Shown: positions 1 to 8,664, numbered from the stretch's first letter. The stretch: 33,266 nt of DNA from Desulfobacteraceae bacterium (GCA_024226935.1 JAAELK010000359.1:1-33266); one strand, 5' to 3'. Notes: a model not told the origin generated them from the letters alone. Numbers and translations: made by a program.

Positions 1-187
1 GGAATCGGCTCATTCGTTACTCCTTACTCATTCGTTGTGGGGACAACTTAGAGTATTGAGTAACATTGAGCCGTACAGATGGCAAAGCCACTGCCCTCTG
101 ACCTGGCCCAGAGGGCCAGGGTTTCTACGTTAGACTAAAAAATCCCAAAAAAATTATCTAAAACATGCTTTTATGCACAAAAAACGA
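1..187. other. Left-edge intergenic DNA with a GC-rich hairpin
   Basis: No coding region is visible here. Positions 102-109 (CCTGGCCC) and 113-120 (GGGCCAGG) form a perfect 8-bp stem with a 3-nt loop. The words ACTCATTCGTT and near-copies recur around 10-36. The hairpin has no following T-run, so calling it a terminator would be a guess. It may belong to a gene lying left of the window. Confidence 0.4.
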
Positions 188-3100
188 TTACTTCATTCTG
201 GCGATACCCGACAGATATTTTTTATGATTAGTCAGGTAGAAAGACAGGGAGCGTGAAAAATTGCTGCCGAGAATGCCATCCACAAAAAGTCTACTGATAT
301 ATTGTTCATGTTTCAACATTCCCTGGGATAAAAAAAATATAGATTTTTCTTCCGGTGTGAGTCGTGACACCATATTCGACATCTTACTCCTTGCCCTGGG
401 CAGGTACATCCAGAAATAAAACATATCAAGGGAATCAATAATAATCATTACAGCCAAGTCCTTTACCTCGGAATTCCTGCTCTGGAACAAGACTTCTGGT
501 TTTTCCAGAATTTTTAGTTCCTCTGTTTCAGGAAAAAGAAGTTCTAATCTGGAATAAGCCTCGAACAAAGCCGAAAATTTCTTTTTAATATCACGTTTCC
601 TAAGTCTCATATTTCGTATCCTGTCCGCCATCCCCTCTATAAAACCTGCCACCATTTCCGAAGCTAATTTTGAAATAATAGCCACCCATTTTTGAAGGAT
701 AACATCAATGGCAGGGACATTAAAAAAGGCTAAAATCCCACCTATAAGAGTATTGAAAAGAATGGCTACAGGGATAGAAAAAACACTCCTGAAAAAATTA
801 CCGGCGATTACCCCCTTGGGAAATCCGCGGAAAAAATTATGCAGGGAAATATAAACCCCGTTGGAAAGAGCCATGACAGAATAAAGTGCCAAGGGGCTGG
901 ATGTCATATTAATTCCAAAGGTCCTGTCAAGGACCAGGGTTTTAATCACATAATCCAAAAACGGTACTGAAAAACCAGTATATAACAAGGAATCAGTCAG
1001 TCTCTCCCAACTGACATAATCATTCCATTTTAACAGGGAAGAACGATTAATTCCTCCCCCCCCTAAAACCGACTGGGTAATAACCCTGAATCCGGTAATG
1101 GCAAACCAGATAAATGCGCCAAAGTAAGCAAGAAACCACCAGTCTTTTGTAAGCACAAAACACGTAAAGGCAGGAATAAACCCTATAAAAACTTTAAGGC
1201 AGTTTTTCAAAGTTGTGTTAAGATTTTTCCATGAATTTTTCCCCATGGATTTTTTGGCAGCCTGTAATTCAAGCCCCAAGCTATTGCTGGTTTCCTTTTG
1301 GATTCCACCCAGGGTAACAATATTCCCCTTCTTTTCCATATCCAGAGAAAAAGAGTCAAAGACCCAATCTTTTTTTTTGACAGGCATGATTTGGTCACAA
1401 CCCGGCAACCACCATAAAACATTCATCATCCATTTAAAAATTGGTTTTACACTGGTTACCGGGAAATAGGTCATCCTCCGGCTAACGTTTATATTTACCG
1501 GAAGCATCAGCCTGCCACCAATATTTTTTTTGACCTCTTTTAATGCCCCGAAAACCAAGGTGTTGACAATAGCAAATCCCATTCCATACGCTTGATACGA
1601 TTTACCACTGGAATCACTTCCTATTCTGGATTTAAGCGGGCGTATCGTATACATGTTTTTCAGGGCATCAATATCGTAGAGAATATTTAATAACTTTTCC
1701 ATCCGATCGCTTTTATCGGCATATTCGGACCTGTCCACCCTTTGAATAATTTGGCGGACCAAACGCTTTAATTTCAACAAACTTCCAGTATTAATAGCAT
1801 TTTGAAGCAGGTTGGCTGAAAAAATATGATCCGTTTTTCCGGTAACAAAATCCCTCAAATTAATAATTTCAAGCCGGGTAATCAGACCATTTCCTTCATA
1901 AAGAATCTCAAGAATATCTTCCGGTCTCAAATTACTCAATTTAAGGGTAATTCTAAAATCAGAATGAAGCGCCTTGACCATTCCGATAAGCTCTTTAAAG
2001 CTCAATTTAAGCCTGTCGGGGATATCATGATCATTACAATCAGCAGACAGATATAATATATCCGAGTGCTGGGAAGGAGATAAATAATTGGAAATAACAT
2101 CCTGGGCAGTGAAACTATTCATTTTTGCAATAAGATTTTTTATTCTGAACTGTTCTTTGGCATCGGACCGACCAAAGACTTGACTCAGCTGATCAATACA
2201 TTGTTTCATTGCCCGGACTGCTAAAAAATGGATATATTCTCCAAGGTGGGGCACCGAGGGTTGTCCATGGGATGAAAACCGTAAAAACCCCCCGGCATCA
2301 AGCTTTTCCATTTCAATATCAAGATTCGAACACAGTTCATTGAGATATTGTTCATTAAAATTATCTAAAAGATGTAGAACCTGGGATTTTTGAAAATCTA
2401 CGATGGCCTTACCCTGCTCCATAAATTTAACCACATGGGGTTCTGCAAGAAAACATAAAAAAGCTTCTGCATCGGGAAGTTTGCGTGCCACCCAGATCAA
2501 TGAGATATAACGACTCCGATATCTTACCCAAAATTCAATACCGATTCGAATTTCAATTTCCATAATCCGGGCAGCTTCGATGAGTTCCACTGCAAATCTG
2601 GGCTCAATATAATTATAATAGATCACCCTTAAACGTCGAATTCCTTTTATCCAGGCATCCATAATAAAATGTGTGGGAGATTTGCGACCAACTGTATTGG
2701 CATCATGGACATGGTCATCAAAGGTGAGCTGATTCCAATCTTCAGGCATTTCCAGAAGATGATAATGCTTGAGCAATTTTCTTACCACCCTGGGTTTACC
2801 AACGGCTGCCACACGAAAATCATGGGCAAGCTGAAGTTGCAGAGAGTAATCTGCCTTTGCCCTGACAAGTTCTTTCATAATTTGAAGCAGAACCCTGGCA
2901 GTATTTTTCGGCATGGGCCCGTCACTGGCACTGAGAACATCATCTTTCACACCCCTAAGTGCCTGTAACCGTCTTTCTATCCCCCCCCTTTCCATCGATT
3001 CAAGAAGAGCTACAATGGAATATGCCGTCCTCAAGCCTTTGGATTCCGCCAGTTCTTTTATACCCAGGGGATGAAAAAAAGAATAATACAATTTTCTGGT

Positions 3101-3244
3101 ATAACCAAGGGTATCATCCGCATCATAAACTGAGTTGACAATACGAATCAATTCATGGTCCCGTTTATTAAAAAATAAGTATTTTATCTTAACCCCGCAA
3201 AATAAATTTCCATTAATCATTGTCAAATCATATAAATTTGCCAT
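188..3244 (-). CDS. Large uncharacterised protein, PHP-like N-terminal region plus C-terminal membrane region
   Basis: This is an open frame of 1018 residues whose function I do not recognise with certainty. Around residues 175-240 there is a DDHVHDANT motif followed by GRKSP and a hydrophobic strand-rich stretch. This resembles the start of a PHP-type metal-dependent phosphoesterase fold, but only by eye. From about residue 690 on, several hydrophobic stretches (VFIGFIPAFTCFVL, WFLAYFGAFIWFAITGF, SVFSIPVAILFN and others) predict at least four membrane segments, followed by a charged C-terminal tail rich in Arg/Lys. I believe similar proteins of about 1000 residues occur in other Desulfobacteraceae, which is recollection only. 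The chosen ATG is preceded by a weak GGGAC; Met9 is an alternative start. The gene is alone on its strand, divergent from the small ORF to its right. Confidence 0.75.
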   Translation of the reverse strand: MANLYDLTMINGNLFCGVKIKYLFFNKRDHELIRIVNSVYDADDTLGYTRKLYYSFFHPLGIKELAESKGLRTAYSIVALLESMERGGIERRLQALRGVKDDVLSASDGPMPKNTARVLLQIMKELVRAKADYSLQLQLAHDFRVAAVGKPRVVRKLLKHYHLLEMPEDWNQLTFDDHVHDANTVGRKSPTHFIMDAWIKGIRRLRVIYYNYIEPRFAVELIEAARIMEIEIRIGIEFWVRYRSRYISLIWVARKLPDAEAFLCFLAEPHVVKFMEQGKAIVDFQKSQVLHLLDNFNEQYLNELCSNLDIEMEKLDAGGFLRFSSHGQPSVPHLGEYIHFLAVRAMKQCIDQLSQVFGRSDAKEQFRIKNLIAKMNSFTAQDVISNYLSPSQHSDILYLSADCNDHDIPDRLKLSFKELIGMVKALHSDFRITLKLSNLRPEDILEILYEGNGLITRLEIINLRDFVTGKTDHIFSANLLQNAINTGSLLKLKRLVRQIIQRVDRSEYADKSDRMEKLLNILYDIDALKNMYTIRPLKSRIGSDSSGKSYQAYGMGFAIVNTLVFGALKEVKKNIGGRLMLPVNINVSRRMTYFPVTSVKPIFKWMMNVLWWLPGCDQIMPVKKKDWVFDSFSLDMEKKGNIVTLGGIQKETSNSLGLELQAAKKSMGKNSWKNLNTTLKNCLKVFIGFIPAFTCFVLTKDWWFLAYFGAFIWFAITGFRVITQSVLGGGGINRSSLLKWNDYVSWERLTDSLLYTGFSVPFLDYVIKTLVLDRTFGINMTSSPLALYSVMALSNGVYISLHNFFRGFPKGVIAGNFFRSVFSIPVAILFNTLIGGILAFFNVPAIDVILQKWVAIISKLASEMVAGFIEGMADRIRNMRLRKRDIKKKFSALFEAYSRLELLFPETEELKILEKPEVLFQSRNSEVKDLAVMIIIDSLDMFYFWMYLPRARSKMSNMVSRLTPEEKSIFFLSQGMLKHEQYISRLFVDGILGSNFSRSLSFYLTNHKKYLSGIARMK

Positions 3245-3293
3245 GTCCCAAATCTATTGTCAAAACCTATTTTTTTGATAATGCCTGAACATT

Positions 3294-3309
3294 GTTGCAT
3301 TATTGCAAC
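3294..3309. promoter_or_regulatory. Operator-like palindrome in a divergent intergenic region
   Basis: GTTGCA-TTAT-TGCAAC is a perfect 6-bp inverted repeat, 50 bp upstream of the large minus-strand gene and inside the first possible TTG codon of the small plus-strand ORF. TTTGACA-like sequence lies between it and the minus-strand gene. It could be an operator for the divergent pair. The regulator is unknown. Confidence 0.3.
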
Positions 3310-3530
3310 CACACGATAATAACGGGACTAAATATTTAATTTCACCGGAAGGAGGAAAGATAATTGATAATAACAACCCATTATATCGATTATATGAAAA
3401 GATAATAAATTGCAAAATCAGCGGAGTTGATATCGAAACGATTATAGACGGCAAAATTACAGAACATAACGGGACAGAAGAGATGCTGGAGCTATTCCAG
3501 CAAATCGGCGCAGTCCCGGTTATGTTCTAA
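3303..3530 (+). CDS. Small hypothetical protein, start codon uncertain
   Basis: An open frame of up to 75 residues begins at a TTG that lies inside a palindrome and has no ribosome binding site. A textbook GGAAGGAGG sits inside the frame at 3347-3355 and is followed by ATA (3360) and ATT (3363), with no ATG, GTG or TTG in that frame. If ATT is used, as in infC, the product is 55 residues. The protein is slightly acidic, with an alternation of I/L/V and charged residues (e.g. GVDIETIIDGKITEHNG), and ends in VPVMF. No family is recognised. The last 65 bases also form a long hairpin, so the locus may be an RNA element instead of a gene. Confidence 0.35.
   Translation: MQPHDNNGTKYLISPEGGKIIDNNNPLYRLYEKIINCKISGVDIETIIDGKITEHNGTEEMLELFQQIGAVPVMF
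3461..3528. repeat. Nested long hairpin over the 3' end of the small ORF
   Basis: AGAACATAAC-GGGAC (3461-3475) pairs with the right arm 3513-3528, leaving a single bulged C, a stem of 15 base pairs. Inside it GCTGGA (3485-3490) and TCCAGC (3496-3501) form a second perfect stem with a 5-nt loop. No T-run follows, so it is not an ordinary intrinsic terminator. The word ATAACGGGAC also occurs as a direct repeat at 3319-3328. Confidence 0.55.
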
Positions 3531-3574
3531 AACATGGGAACAAATACTATAAATCCATCTGCATAAAGATACTA

Positions 3575-4483
3575 TTATTTTTTCACATCCTTCCGGGTAA
3601 AAATACTCTTCAATTCACCCAGACCATTGGATCTTGATTTAAACAATTTTCGTTCCTTTAACAATGGAATTGGATTCACGATATGCTTGGGAAACCATTT
3701 TTTTTGTTTTTCAGCCCCCAGGGCCATGGACAACATCTCTGAAAAATGAAAAGTCGGAATAGGCTTTTTCATGCTGCACCTGATCTCCAAATTGAGATGG
3801 CACATGGCACAGGCCGTCACCATACATTCAGCGCCCGCATCCCTGGCCCTGGAAATAATCTGGGTAACCACTTTTTGCGACAACTCTGGTTTGGCAACAG
3901 ACAGATAAGTACCGCAACACTGGGTCTCATACCCATAGGAAACTATCTGGGCTCCCAGGCGGGACAGAGCATCTTCCATAAGCCCATAATAGGAAGGTTC
4001 GTGTCTTAAATCCGGGGGCATGGACAACATGCATCCATAGTAAGGAGCAACCTTAATACCTTTTAACTGTTTTGTCGGCTCCTCGATATAATCTCTGAGC
4101 CGGATACGTTTGAATAGTTCGAAAAAATGAATAATCTCAAGATCCGGGTCAAAAGGTCTGCCCCAATCCTTTTCATATTTTTTTTGCAGATCCAGATCGT
4201 TTTTTAATTTAAGATGGGATTGTTTAAAACGAATCATACAGCTGGGACAGGCTATAAGCAAAGGTTGTCCCTCGGGGACCAGGGAAATGTTTCGCCAGGG
4301 AAGATCCCTTGCCACCTCATGGTCTACACTATGGGCGGATGAAGAGCCACAACAATTCCAGTCATCCAATTCTTGAAGTTCAATATCCACCATCTCACAA
4401 AATTTCAACAACGACAGGGTATTTTCATGACCAGATGCCTTGAGAGAACATCCCGGGAAAAATGAATAGGTTGTCTTTGCCAT
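3575..4483 (-). CDS. HdrB-like protein with two CCG domains
   Basis: This is a 302-residue homologue of heterodisulfide reductase subunit B, the subunit that binds two non-cubane [4Fe-4S] clusters and reduces disulfides in methanogens. In sulfate reducers such proteins are thought to pass electrons to thiol/disulfide or other cytoplasmic partners. The first cysteine-rich motif is C12, C44-C45-G and C79-P-S-C82. The second begins at the YYGC near 151 and continues with QCCG near 193 and CAMC near 230, so both are complete. A basic tail of about 45 residues follows. The start is the ATG at 4483, three bases inside a GTG, with AAGGA upstream. It follows hdrC with a gap of 25 bp. No hdrA is present in the window, so the flavin-containing partner must lie elsewhere or be replaced. 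Confidence 0.88.
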   Translation of the reverse strand: MAKTTYSFFPGCSLKASGHENTLSLLKFCEMVDIELQELDDWNCCGSSSAHSVDHEVARDLPWRNISLVPEGQPLLIACPSCMIRFKQSHLKLKNDLDLQKKYEKDWGRPFDPDLEIIHFFELFKRIRLRDYIEEPTKQLKGIKVAPYYGCMLSMPPDLRHEPSYYGLMEDALSRLGAQIVSYGYETQCCGTYLSVAKPELSQKVVTQIISRARDAGAECMVTACAMCHLNLEIRCSMKKPIPTFHFSEMLSMALGAEKQKKWFPKHIVNPIPLLKERKLFKSRSNGLGELKSIFTRKDVKK

Positions 4484-4508
4484 CACAGCGATCCTTCTTT
4501 AAAATAAT

Positions 4509-5042
4509 TTATTTTTTGAATATTTTTCCAAGGGCTTTTTTATCCTTAATCTTGGAAGGAGTCAGGTCCAATTTTCTTTTTTTTAACATTTTCAGTCCTA
4601 CTCCCACATCACTTAAAAAATCATGTTTTTTAAGCTTATACCGCATCATAATTTCAAGTTTATGGGTCCGACCATATTTTTTAACTGTCTTCAAGACCTC
4701 ATTATGAAAATTTAAAATGTCCGGTTCTCCGATCTTTACCCCCTGGGCCAGGGCCTTTTCCCGAAGGGCATCCATTACCATGGGAATATCAATGGCCATG
4801 GGACAAAAACTACAACAGGTGTTACACCCCACACAAACCCAAATGGTGGAGGACTCCAAAGCCTGTTTTTCCATTCCCATCTGCACCAACCTCAGCAAAA
4901 CATTAGGCAAATAATCCATACCATCCACAAAGGGACAGGCGTTACTACAGGTTCGACAATGCAGACAGCCATTAAAATTAATACCCGTTAGCTTCTGGAT
5001 ATCCCTTGCCAGATCCCCATGACCTTTTTTTAATTCAATCAT
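4509..5042 (-). CDS. HdrC-like iron-sulfur protein, two [4Fe-4S] clusters
   Basis: This is a 177-residue protein like heterodisulfide reductase subunit C, which ferries electrons to HdrB. Two ferredoxin-type motifs are seen: C26-x2-C29-x2-C32-x3-C36-P and C70-x2-C73-x2-C76-x3-C80-P. The second also has an extra Cys77. The C-terminal 80 residues are highly basic. I place the start at the ATG at 5042, because it overlaps the TGA of nifS in an ATGA arrangement typical of translational coupling. The longer frame reaching 5063 starts with TTG. No membrane segment is seen, so it is cytosolic. The order nifU-nifS-hdrC-hdrB suggests that cluster assembly and this cluster-rich pair are made together. 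Confidence 0.88.
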   Translation of the reverse strand: MIELKKGHGDLARDIQKLTGINFNGCLHCRTCSNACPFVDGMDYLPNVLLRLVQMGMEKQALESSTIWVCVGCNTCCSFCPMAIDIPMVMDALREKALAQGVKIGEPDILNFHNEVLKTVKKYGRTHKLEIMMRYKLKKHDFLSDVGVGLKMLKKRKLDLTPSKIKDKKALGKIFKK

Positions 5043-6211
5043 ACCATTTTCCCATCTTTCCAAAAGGGAGACATCAGTCTTAATTTTTCAATTATAGGCA
5101 CCATAGCCGTAATAATATGATCCATCTCATCTTTTGTATTATAATGGGAAAGAGAGAAACGGATGGTACCGTGGGCGGATTTAAATGGGACTTCCATGGC
5201 CACGAGCACATGGGAAGGATCTAAAGACCCTGAGGTACAGGCAGATCCCGAAGAAGCACAAATCCCTTCCCGGTCTAAAAGCAGCAAAATAGACTCACCC
5301 TCCACGGCATCAAACCCTATTGACAAAGTATTGGGCAATCGATTATCAATCACACCATTTACCGTGGTACCGGCAATTTTTTCCAACAACTGGGATTGAA
5401 GATAATCCCTCAACTCTTTTACCTCGGTATTCATCAACTCTAAATTGTTCTTGGCCAATTCACAGGCTTTTCCAAGACCGATAATAAAAGCTGTATTTTC
5501 AGTCCCACCCCTGCGACCATCTTCCTGATGACCACCGATGAGATAAGGAGTGAATTTAAATCCTTTTTTTATATAGAGTACGCCTATACCCTTGGGGGCA
5601 TGAATCTTATGGCCGGACAGGGAAAGCATATCCACACCTGTCTTTTTCACATCAATATCCAGCTTGCCCGTGGCCTGGACCGCATCGGTGTGAAAGACAA
5701 TCCCCTTTTCTCTTGCTTTTTGGGCCACTTCCTCGATGGGAAAAATAACTCCGGTCTCATTATTGGCCCACATGAGAGAAATAATCGCCGTGTTTTCCGA
5801 CATACTCTCATATAAAACTTTCGTGTTCAATTGCCCTTTCTTATCAACCGGTACAAAGGTGACCTCATACCCCTCTTTCTTTGCAAGATGGGAAAAAAGA
5901 TTCTTGATAGCCGGATGTTCCACATTGGATGTAATGATATGTTTTCTTTCCGGGAAGGCATTAATAGCCGCATAGATGGCAGAATTATCACTTTCAGTCC
6001 CACAGGAGGTAAAAACAATCTCATCGGGGTCAGCATTAATAAGATCTGCCACCCGCTGCCGTGCCTGTTTTACCTTTTTGCCCACCTGGTCACCAAAGGT
6101 GTGCATGGACGAAGGATTCCCGTAAAGTTCACCAAAATAAGGCATCATCTCTTCGATAACTTCGTCTGCCACTTTCGTGGTGGCATTATTGTCCGTGTAT
6201 ATGACGTTCAT
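5039..6211 (-). CDS. nifS: Cysteine desulfurase, NifS type
   Basis: This PLP enzyme converts L-cysteine to L-alanine and leaves a persulfide on its own cysteine for Fe-S cluster assembly. It has 390 residues, close to the family norm. The N-terminus YTDNNATTKV, the PLP lysine K202 in SGHKIHAPKG, and the catalytic C325 in the SSGSACTSG loop are all present. The loop is the long flexible type of the NifS/IscS group. The ATG lies 7 bp after nifU, and the 3' end overlaps the hdrC start. The gene could equally be called iscS; the fusion type of its NifU partner favours the nif-like naming used in strict anaerobes. Confidence 0.95.
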   Translation of the reverse strand: MNVIYTDNNATTKVADEVIEEMMPYFGELYGNPSSMHTFGDQVGKKVKQARQRVADLINADPDEIVFTSCGTESDNSAIYAAINAFPERKHIITSNVEHPAIKNLFSHLAKKEGYEVTFVPVDKKGQLNTKVLYESMSENTAIISLMWANNETGVIFPIEEVAQKAREKGIVFHTDAVQATGKLDIDVKKTGVDMLSLSGHKIHAPKGIGVLYIKKGFKFTPYLIGGHQEDGRRGGTENTAFIIGLGKACELAKNNLELMNTEVKELRDYLQSQLLEKIAGTTVNGVIDNRLPNTLSIGFDAVEGESILLLLDREGICASSGSACTSGSLDPSHVLVAMEVPFKSAHGTIRFSLSHYNTKDEMDHIITAMVPIIEKLRLMSPFWKDGKMV

Positions 6212-6218
6212 AGGAATT

Positions 6219-6782
6219 TTACCCTTTGGCTTTTACAGACTCAATTACTTGTTCAATCCTCTCCAGACATTGCCCACACCCACCACCGGCTTTCAAATAA
6301 TCGGTGACATCCTCCGTGGTTTCAAGACCATTGGTCTTAACGGCATCAATGATTTCAAGGTCGGTCACATCAAAACATTCACACACTATTTGTCCTGGTT
6401 TTTCAAGGATCTGAACTCCTCTGAAATCGGCAATGGCTTTTTTAAGGGCAGACTGTCCCATGACCGAACAATGCATCTTTGCCTTTGGCAGACCACCCAG
6501 ATAATCAGAAATATCATCATTGGTAAGTTTGGCCGCTTCATTCAGAGTCATCCCTTTGATGATCTCTGTAAGTGCCGATGAGGATGCCACGGCACTGGCA
6601 CAGCCAAATGTCATAAAAGTGGCATCAATAATTCTTTCGTTTTCATTCACTTTTAAATACAATTTCAATGCATCGCCGCAATTCAAAGAACCGGTTTCAC
6701 CCACGGCGTTAGCACCTTCAAGCTCCCCCACGTTCCTGGGGTGCAAGAAATGTTCTTTTACTTTATCGGTATAATCCCACAT
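6219..6782 (-). CDS. nifU: Fe-S scaffold, IscU domain plus BFD [2Fe-2S] domain
   Basis: This is the scaffold on which NifS-derived sulfur and iron are built into clusters. It has 187 residues. Residues 1-125 form an IscU domain with the three conserved cysteines C35 (NCGD), C61 (TFGCAS) and C105 (MHCS). Residues 130-180 form a bacterioferritin-associated-ferredoxin (BFD) domain with C134-x-C136 and C169-x2-C172, which binds a permanent [2Fe-2S] cluster in NifU. The third domain of classical NifU, the Nfu-like C-terminus with CxxC, is absent. ATG is preceded by AAGGAG at good spacing. It is the first gene of the nifU-nifS-hdrC-hdrB run. Confidence 0.93.
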   Translation of the reverse strand: MWDYTDKVKEHFLHPRNVGELEGANAVGETGSLNCGDALKLYLKVNENERIIDATFMTFGCASAVASSSALTEIIKGMTLNEAAKLTNDDISDYLGGLPKAKMHCSVMGQSALKKAIADFRGVQILEKPGQIVCECFDVTDLEIIDAVKTNGLETTEDVTDYLKAGGGCGQCLERIEQVIESVKAKG

Positions 6783-6849
6783 ATTTTTACTCCTTAATCA
6801 AATTTAACCAACCCCCACGGGGTTTAAGATCCGGTCCGTTACCATCCCT

Positions 6850-6877
6850 AAAATACTACAGTGTGGTAGATTGTCAA
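6850..6877 (-). promoter_or_regulatory. Promoter and operator-like palindrome of the nifU operon
   Basis: Read on the minus strand there is TTGACA (6877-6872), a 16-nt spacer and TATTTT (6855-6850). The spacer contains CTAC-6-GTAG (6856-6869), a dyad placed exactly between the -35 and -10 boxes, where a repressor would block RNA polymerase. Rrf2/IscR-type regulators often control such operons, so one is a reasonable candidate; that identity is inference. Confidence 0.5.
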
Positions 6878-6925
6878 CAACCACCTATTATTTTTTATAC
6901 CCAACCTTAAAATACCAGTTCCCCC

Positions 6926-7636
6926 CTATATCCGGACCGGCACTGGACAACCGAGCCGGATACTTCCCGTATCAATAACGGCATCCCGGGTCACAACTTC
7001 CACCCCGTTTTCCAACACATATTTCAATTTTTCTGCATACACCTTATCGATCATAGCAGCCGGGGTAAAAACCTTGGCGTCCATTCTCTGGATCAAGTAA
7101 AATATCACAGCTCTGTGACCCTGTCTTTTCAGCCAAAGCAACTCATCCAAATGTTTTTGACCCCGGGTGGTCACGGCATCGGGGAACATGGCTACCCCAT
7201 CTTCCACCAGGGTAGAATTTTTAATTTCCACATAACAGGTTTTTCCGATCTCATTTTCCAATAATAGATCAAGCCTGGTATGGTCGCTGGTTTTAACTTC
7301 CGATTTTACCTTTGTATACTCCTTGAACTCAGCCACCAATCCATTTTCGAAGGAGGATTTAACCAATTTATTAGGCACCTGGGTATTAACACCAACCATG
7401 GAACTATTTGTCTGAATCAGCTCCCAGGTATATTTTAATTTGCGTTTAGGATTATCACTTTGGGAAATCCAAACCGGAGCACCAGGCGTAGCACAACCTT
7501 TCATGGAACCGGAATTAGGACAATGGGCAACCACAATTTTTTTATTTTCCAATTCAACATCGGCTAAAAACCGTTTATATCGCCTGACCAGTTTGCCTTG
7601 TATCAATGCTGGTAATTCATATCCATTATAATCCAC
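6926..7636 (-). CDS. sfsA: SfsA family protein (sugar fermentation stimulation)
   Basis: This is a 236-residue SfsA protein of usual length. Hallmarks are VAHCPNSGSMKGC near residue 36, GAPVWIS, KYTWELIQ and the PDAVTTRGQKHL block near 153 with the preceding YVEIKNST. These are the conserved putative nuclease-like core (D/E...ExK) that gave rise to suggestions of nucleic acid binding. In E. coli the protein was named for an effect on maltose metabolism, and its true biochemical role is unsettled. The start is a GTG with AAGGAG 8 bases upstream. It lies 44 bp after the TIGR02757 gene on the same strand and is probably co-transcribed with it. Confidence 0.92.
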   Translation of the reverse strand: MDYNGYELPALIQGKLVRRYKRFLADVELENKKIVVAHCPNSGSMKGCATPGAPVWISQSDNPKRKLKYTWELIQTNSSMVGVNTQVPNKLVKSSFENGLVAEFKEYTKVKSEVKTSDHTRLDLLLENEIGKTCYVEIKNSTLVEDGVAMFPDAVTTRGQKHLDELLWLKRQGHRAVIFYLIQRMDAKVFTPAAMIDKVYAEKLKYVLENGVEVVTRDAVIDTGSIRLGCPVPVRI

Positions 7637-7680
7637 CCTGAGTTCTCCTTCAATCGTTTATTGATCCACCGACAAATGAT

Positions 7681-8508
7681 TTAAATTGCCAAATGGTTTA
7701 AATTGATAAATCCATTAAGTTCATCCAGATCAAGGTTTCGCCGAATTCCAAACCGGGTCAGGGAAAAATCATATTTGACGGGATCTTGTTCCCAAATGTC
7801 TCTGAAGCCTTCGGTTATTTCAAGGGCACAAATTTTATCCGGGCTTTTTCGCCTGGTAAACCCCAACAAAGTTCCAATTTTATACATATGTGTATCAAGG
7901 GGAATGATCAACTGCCGAGGAGAGACACTTTCCCATCCCCCCGGATCCACAGCATCCTTTCGTACCATCCACCGCAAAAACAGATGACTTCGTTTACAAG
8001 CACTGTTTTTTTGGGGGTCTGCCAGCAAATGACCGGTATGACCCGCTTGATTTATTTGCCTATACAACCGGCCAAGACCGACCAGAACATTTCCATCTTC
8101 ACTTGCTACTCCAGTCGAAAAACAATTTTCAAGGGATCCATATTCCATGATCACATGCTTAATCCCCTTTAGCAGACTGGAAAGATGAATATCGGTGGCA
8201 AACCTATATTTAAACCCCATGAACATCTCATCAATGATTTCATCCCGGGTGTTAACCAGATAATTAAAAGGAGATTGACCTAGTTTCTCCAATACCTGCC
8301 CCACAATTTTCATGATCATCTCCACCCGGCCATAGGCAAGACAGGCCGCCACAAGCCCGGCTATTTCTCTATCCCTGACCTTTGGATAATCATATAAAAA
8401 AAGCAGGGGGTCGGGATCCACATATTCTTGAATATTGTACTTTTCATATACAGCATCCAACTTTTTTTTGAGGGGTATCAATTGTGCTCTCCTTGCCTGG
8501 GCAATCAA
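7681..8508 (-). CDS. TIGR02757 family protein (DUF2400)
   Basis: A 275-residue protein with the conserved blocks DPLLFLYDYPKVRDREI, GLVAACLAYGRV, and the C-terminal LIIPLDTHMYKIG and KYDFSLTRFGIR. These identify the TIGR02757 family, which has a helix-hairpin-helix look and no established function. The frame has no ATG near its 5' end. The TTG at 8508 is preceded by TAGGAG about 11 bases away and is the best start. The gene is divergent from proC and is probably the first of a two-gene unit with sfsA. Confidence 0.85.
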   Translation of the reverse strand: MIAQARRAQLIPLKKKLDAVYEKYNIQEYVDPDPLLFLYDYPKVRDREIAGLVAACLAYGRVEMIMKIVGQVLEKLGQSPFNYLVNTRDEIIDEMFMGFKYRFATDIHLSSLLKGIKHVIMEYGSLENCFSTGVASEDGNVLVGLGRLYRQINQAGHTGHLLADPQKNSACKRSHLFLRWMVRKDAVDPGGWESVSPRQLIIPLDTHMYKIGTLLGFTRRKSPDKICALEITEGFRDIWEQDPVKYDFSLTRFGIRRNLDLDELNGFINLNHLAI

Positions 8509-8664
8509 ATTAGTCTTGGCTCCTATGGTTTATTCTTTTTATAAAAAAATCTTCAATATTATACATATATAATCATATAAGCAAAACAGGGGCCAGCCTG
8601 TTATTTCTATCTATAATCCTATAATTTTTCTCCCCTTTTCCCGGAATTAATTACATTAATTTTC

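Noticed and set aside
5043-5063. TTG start for hdrC
   Set aside because: The ATG at 5042 overlaps the nifS stop as ATGA and begins closer to the usual HdrC N-terminus.
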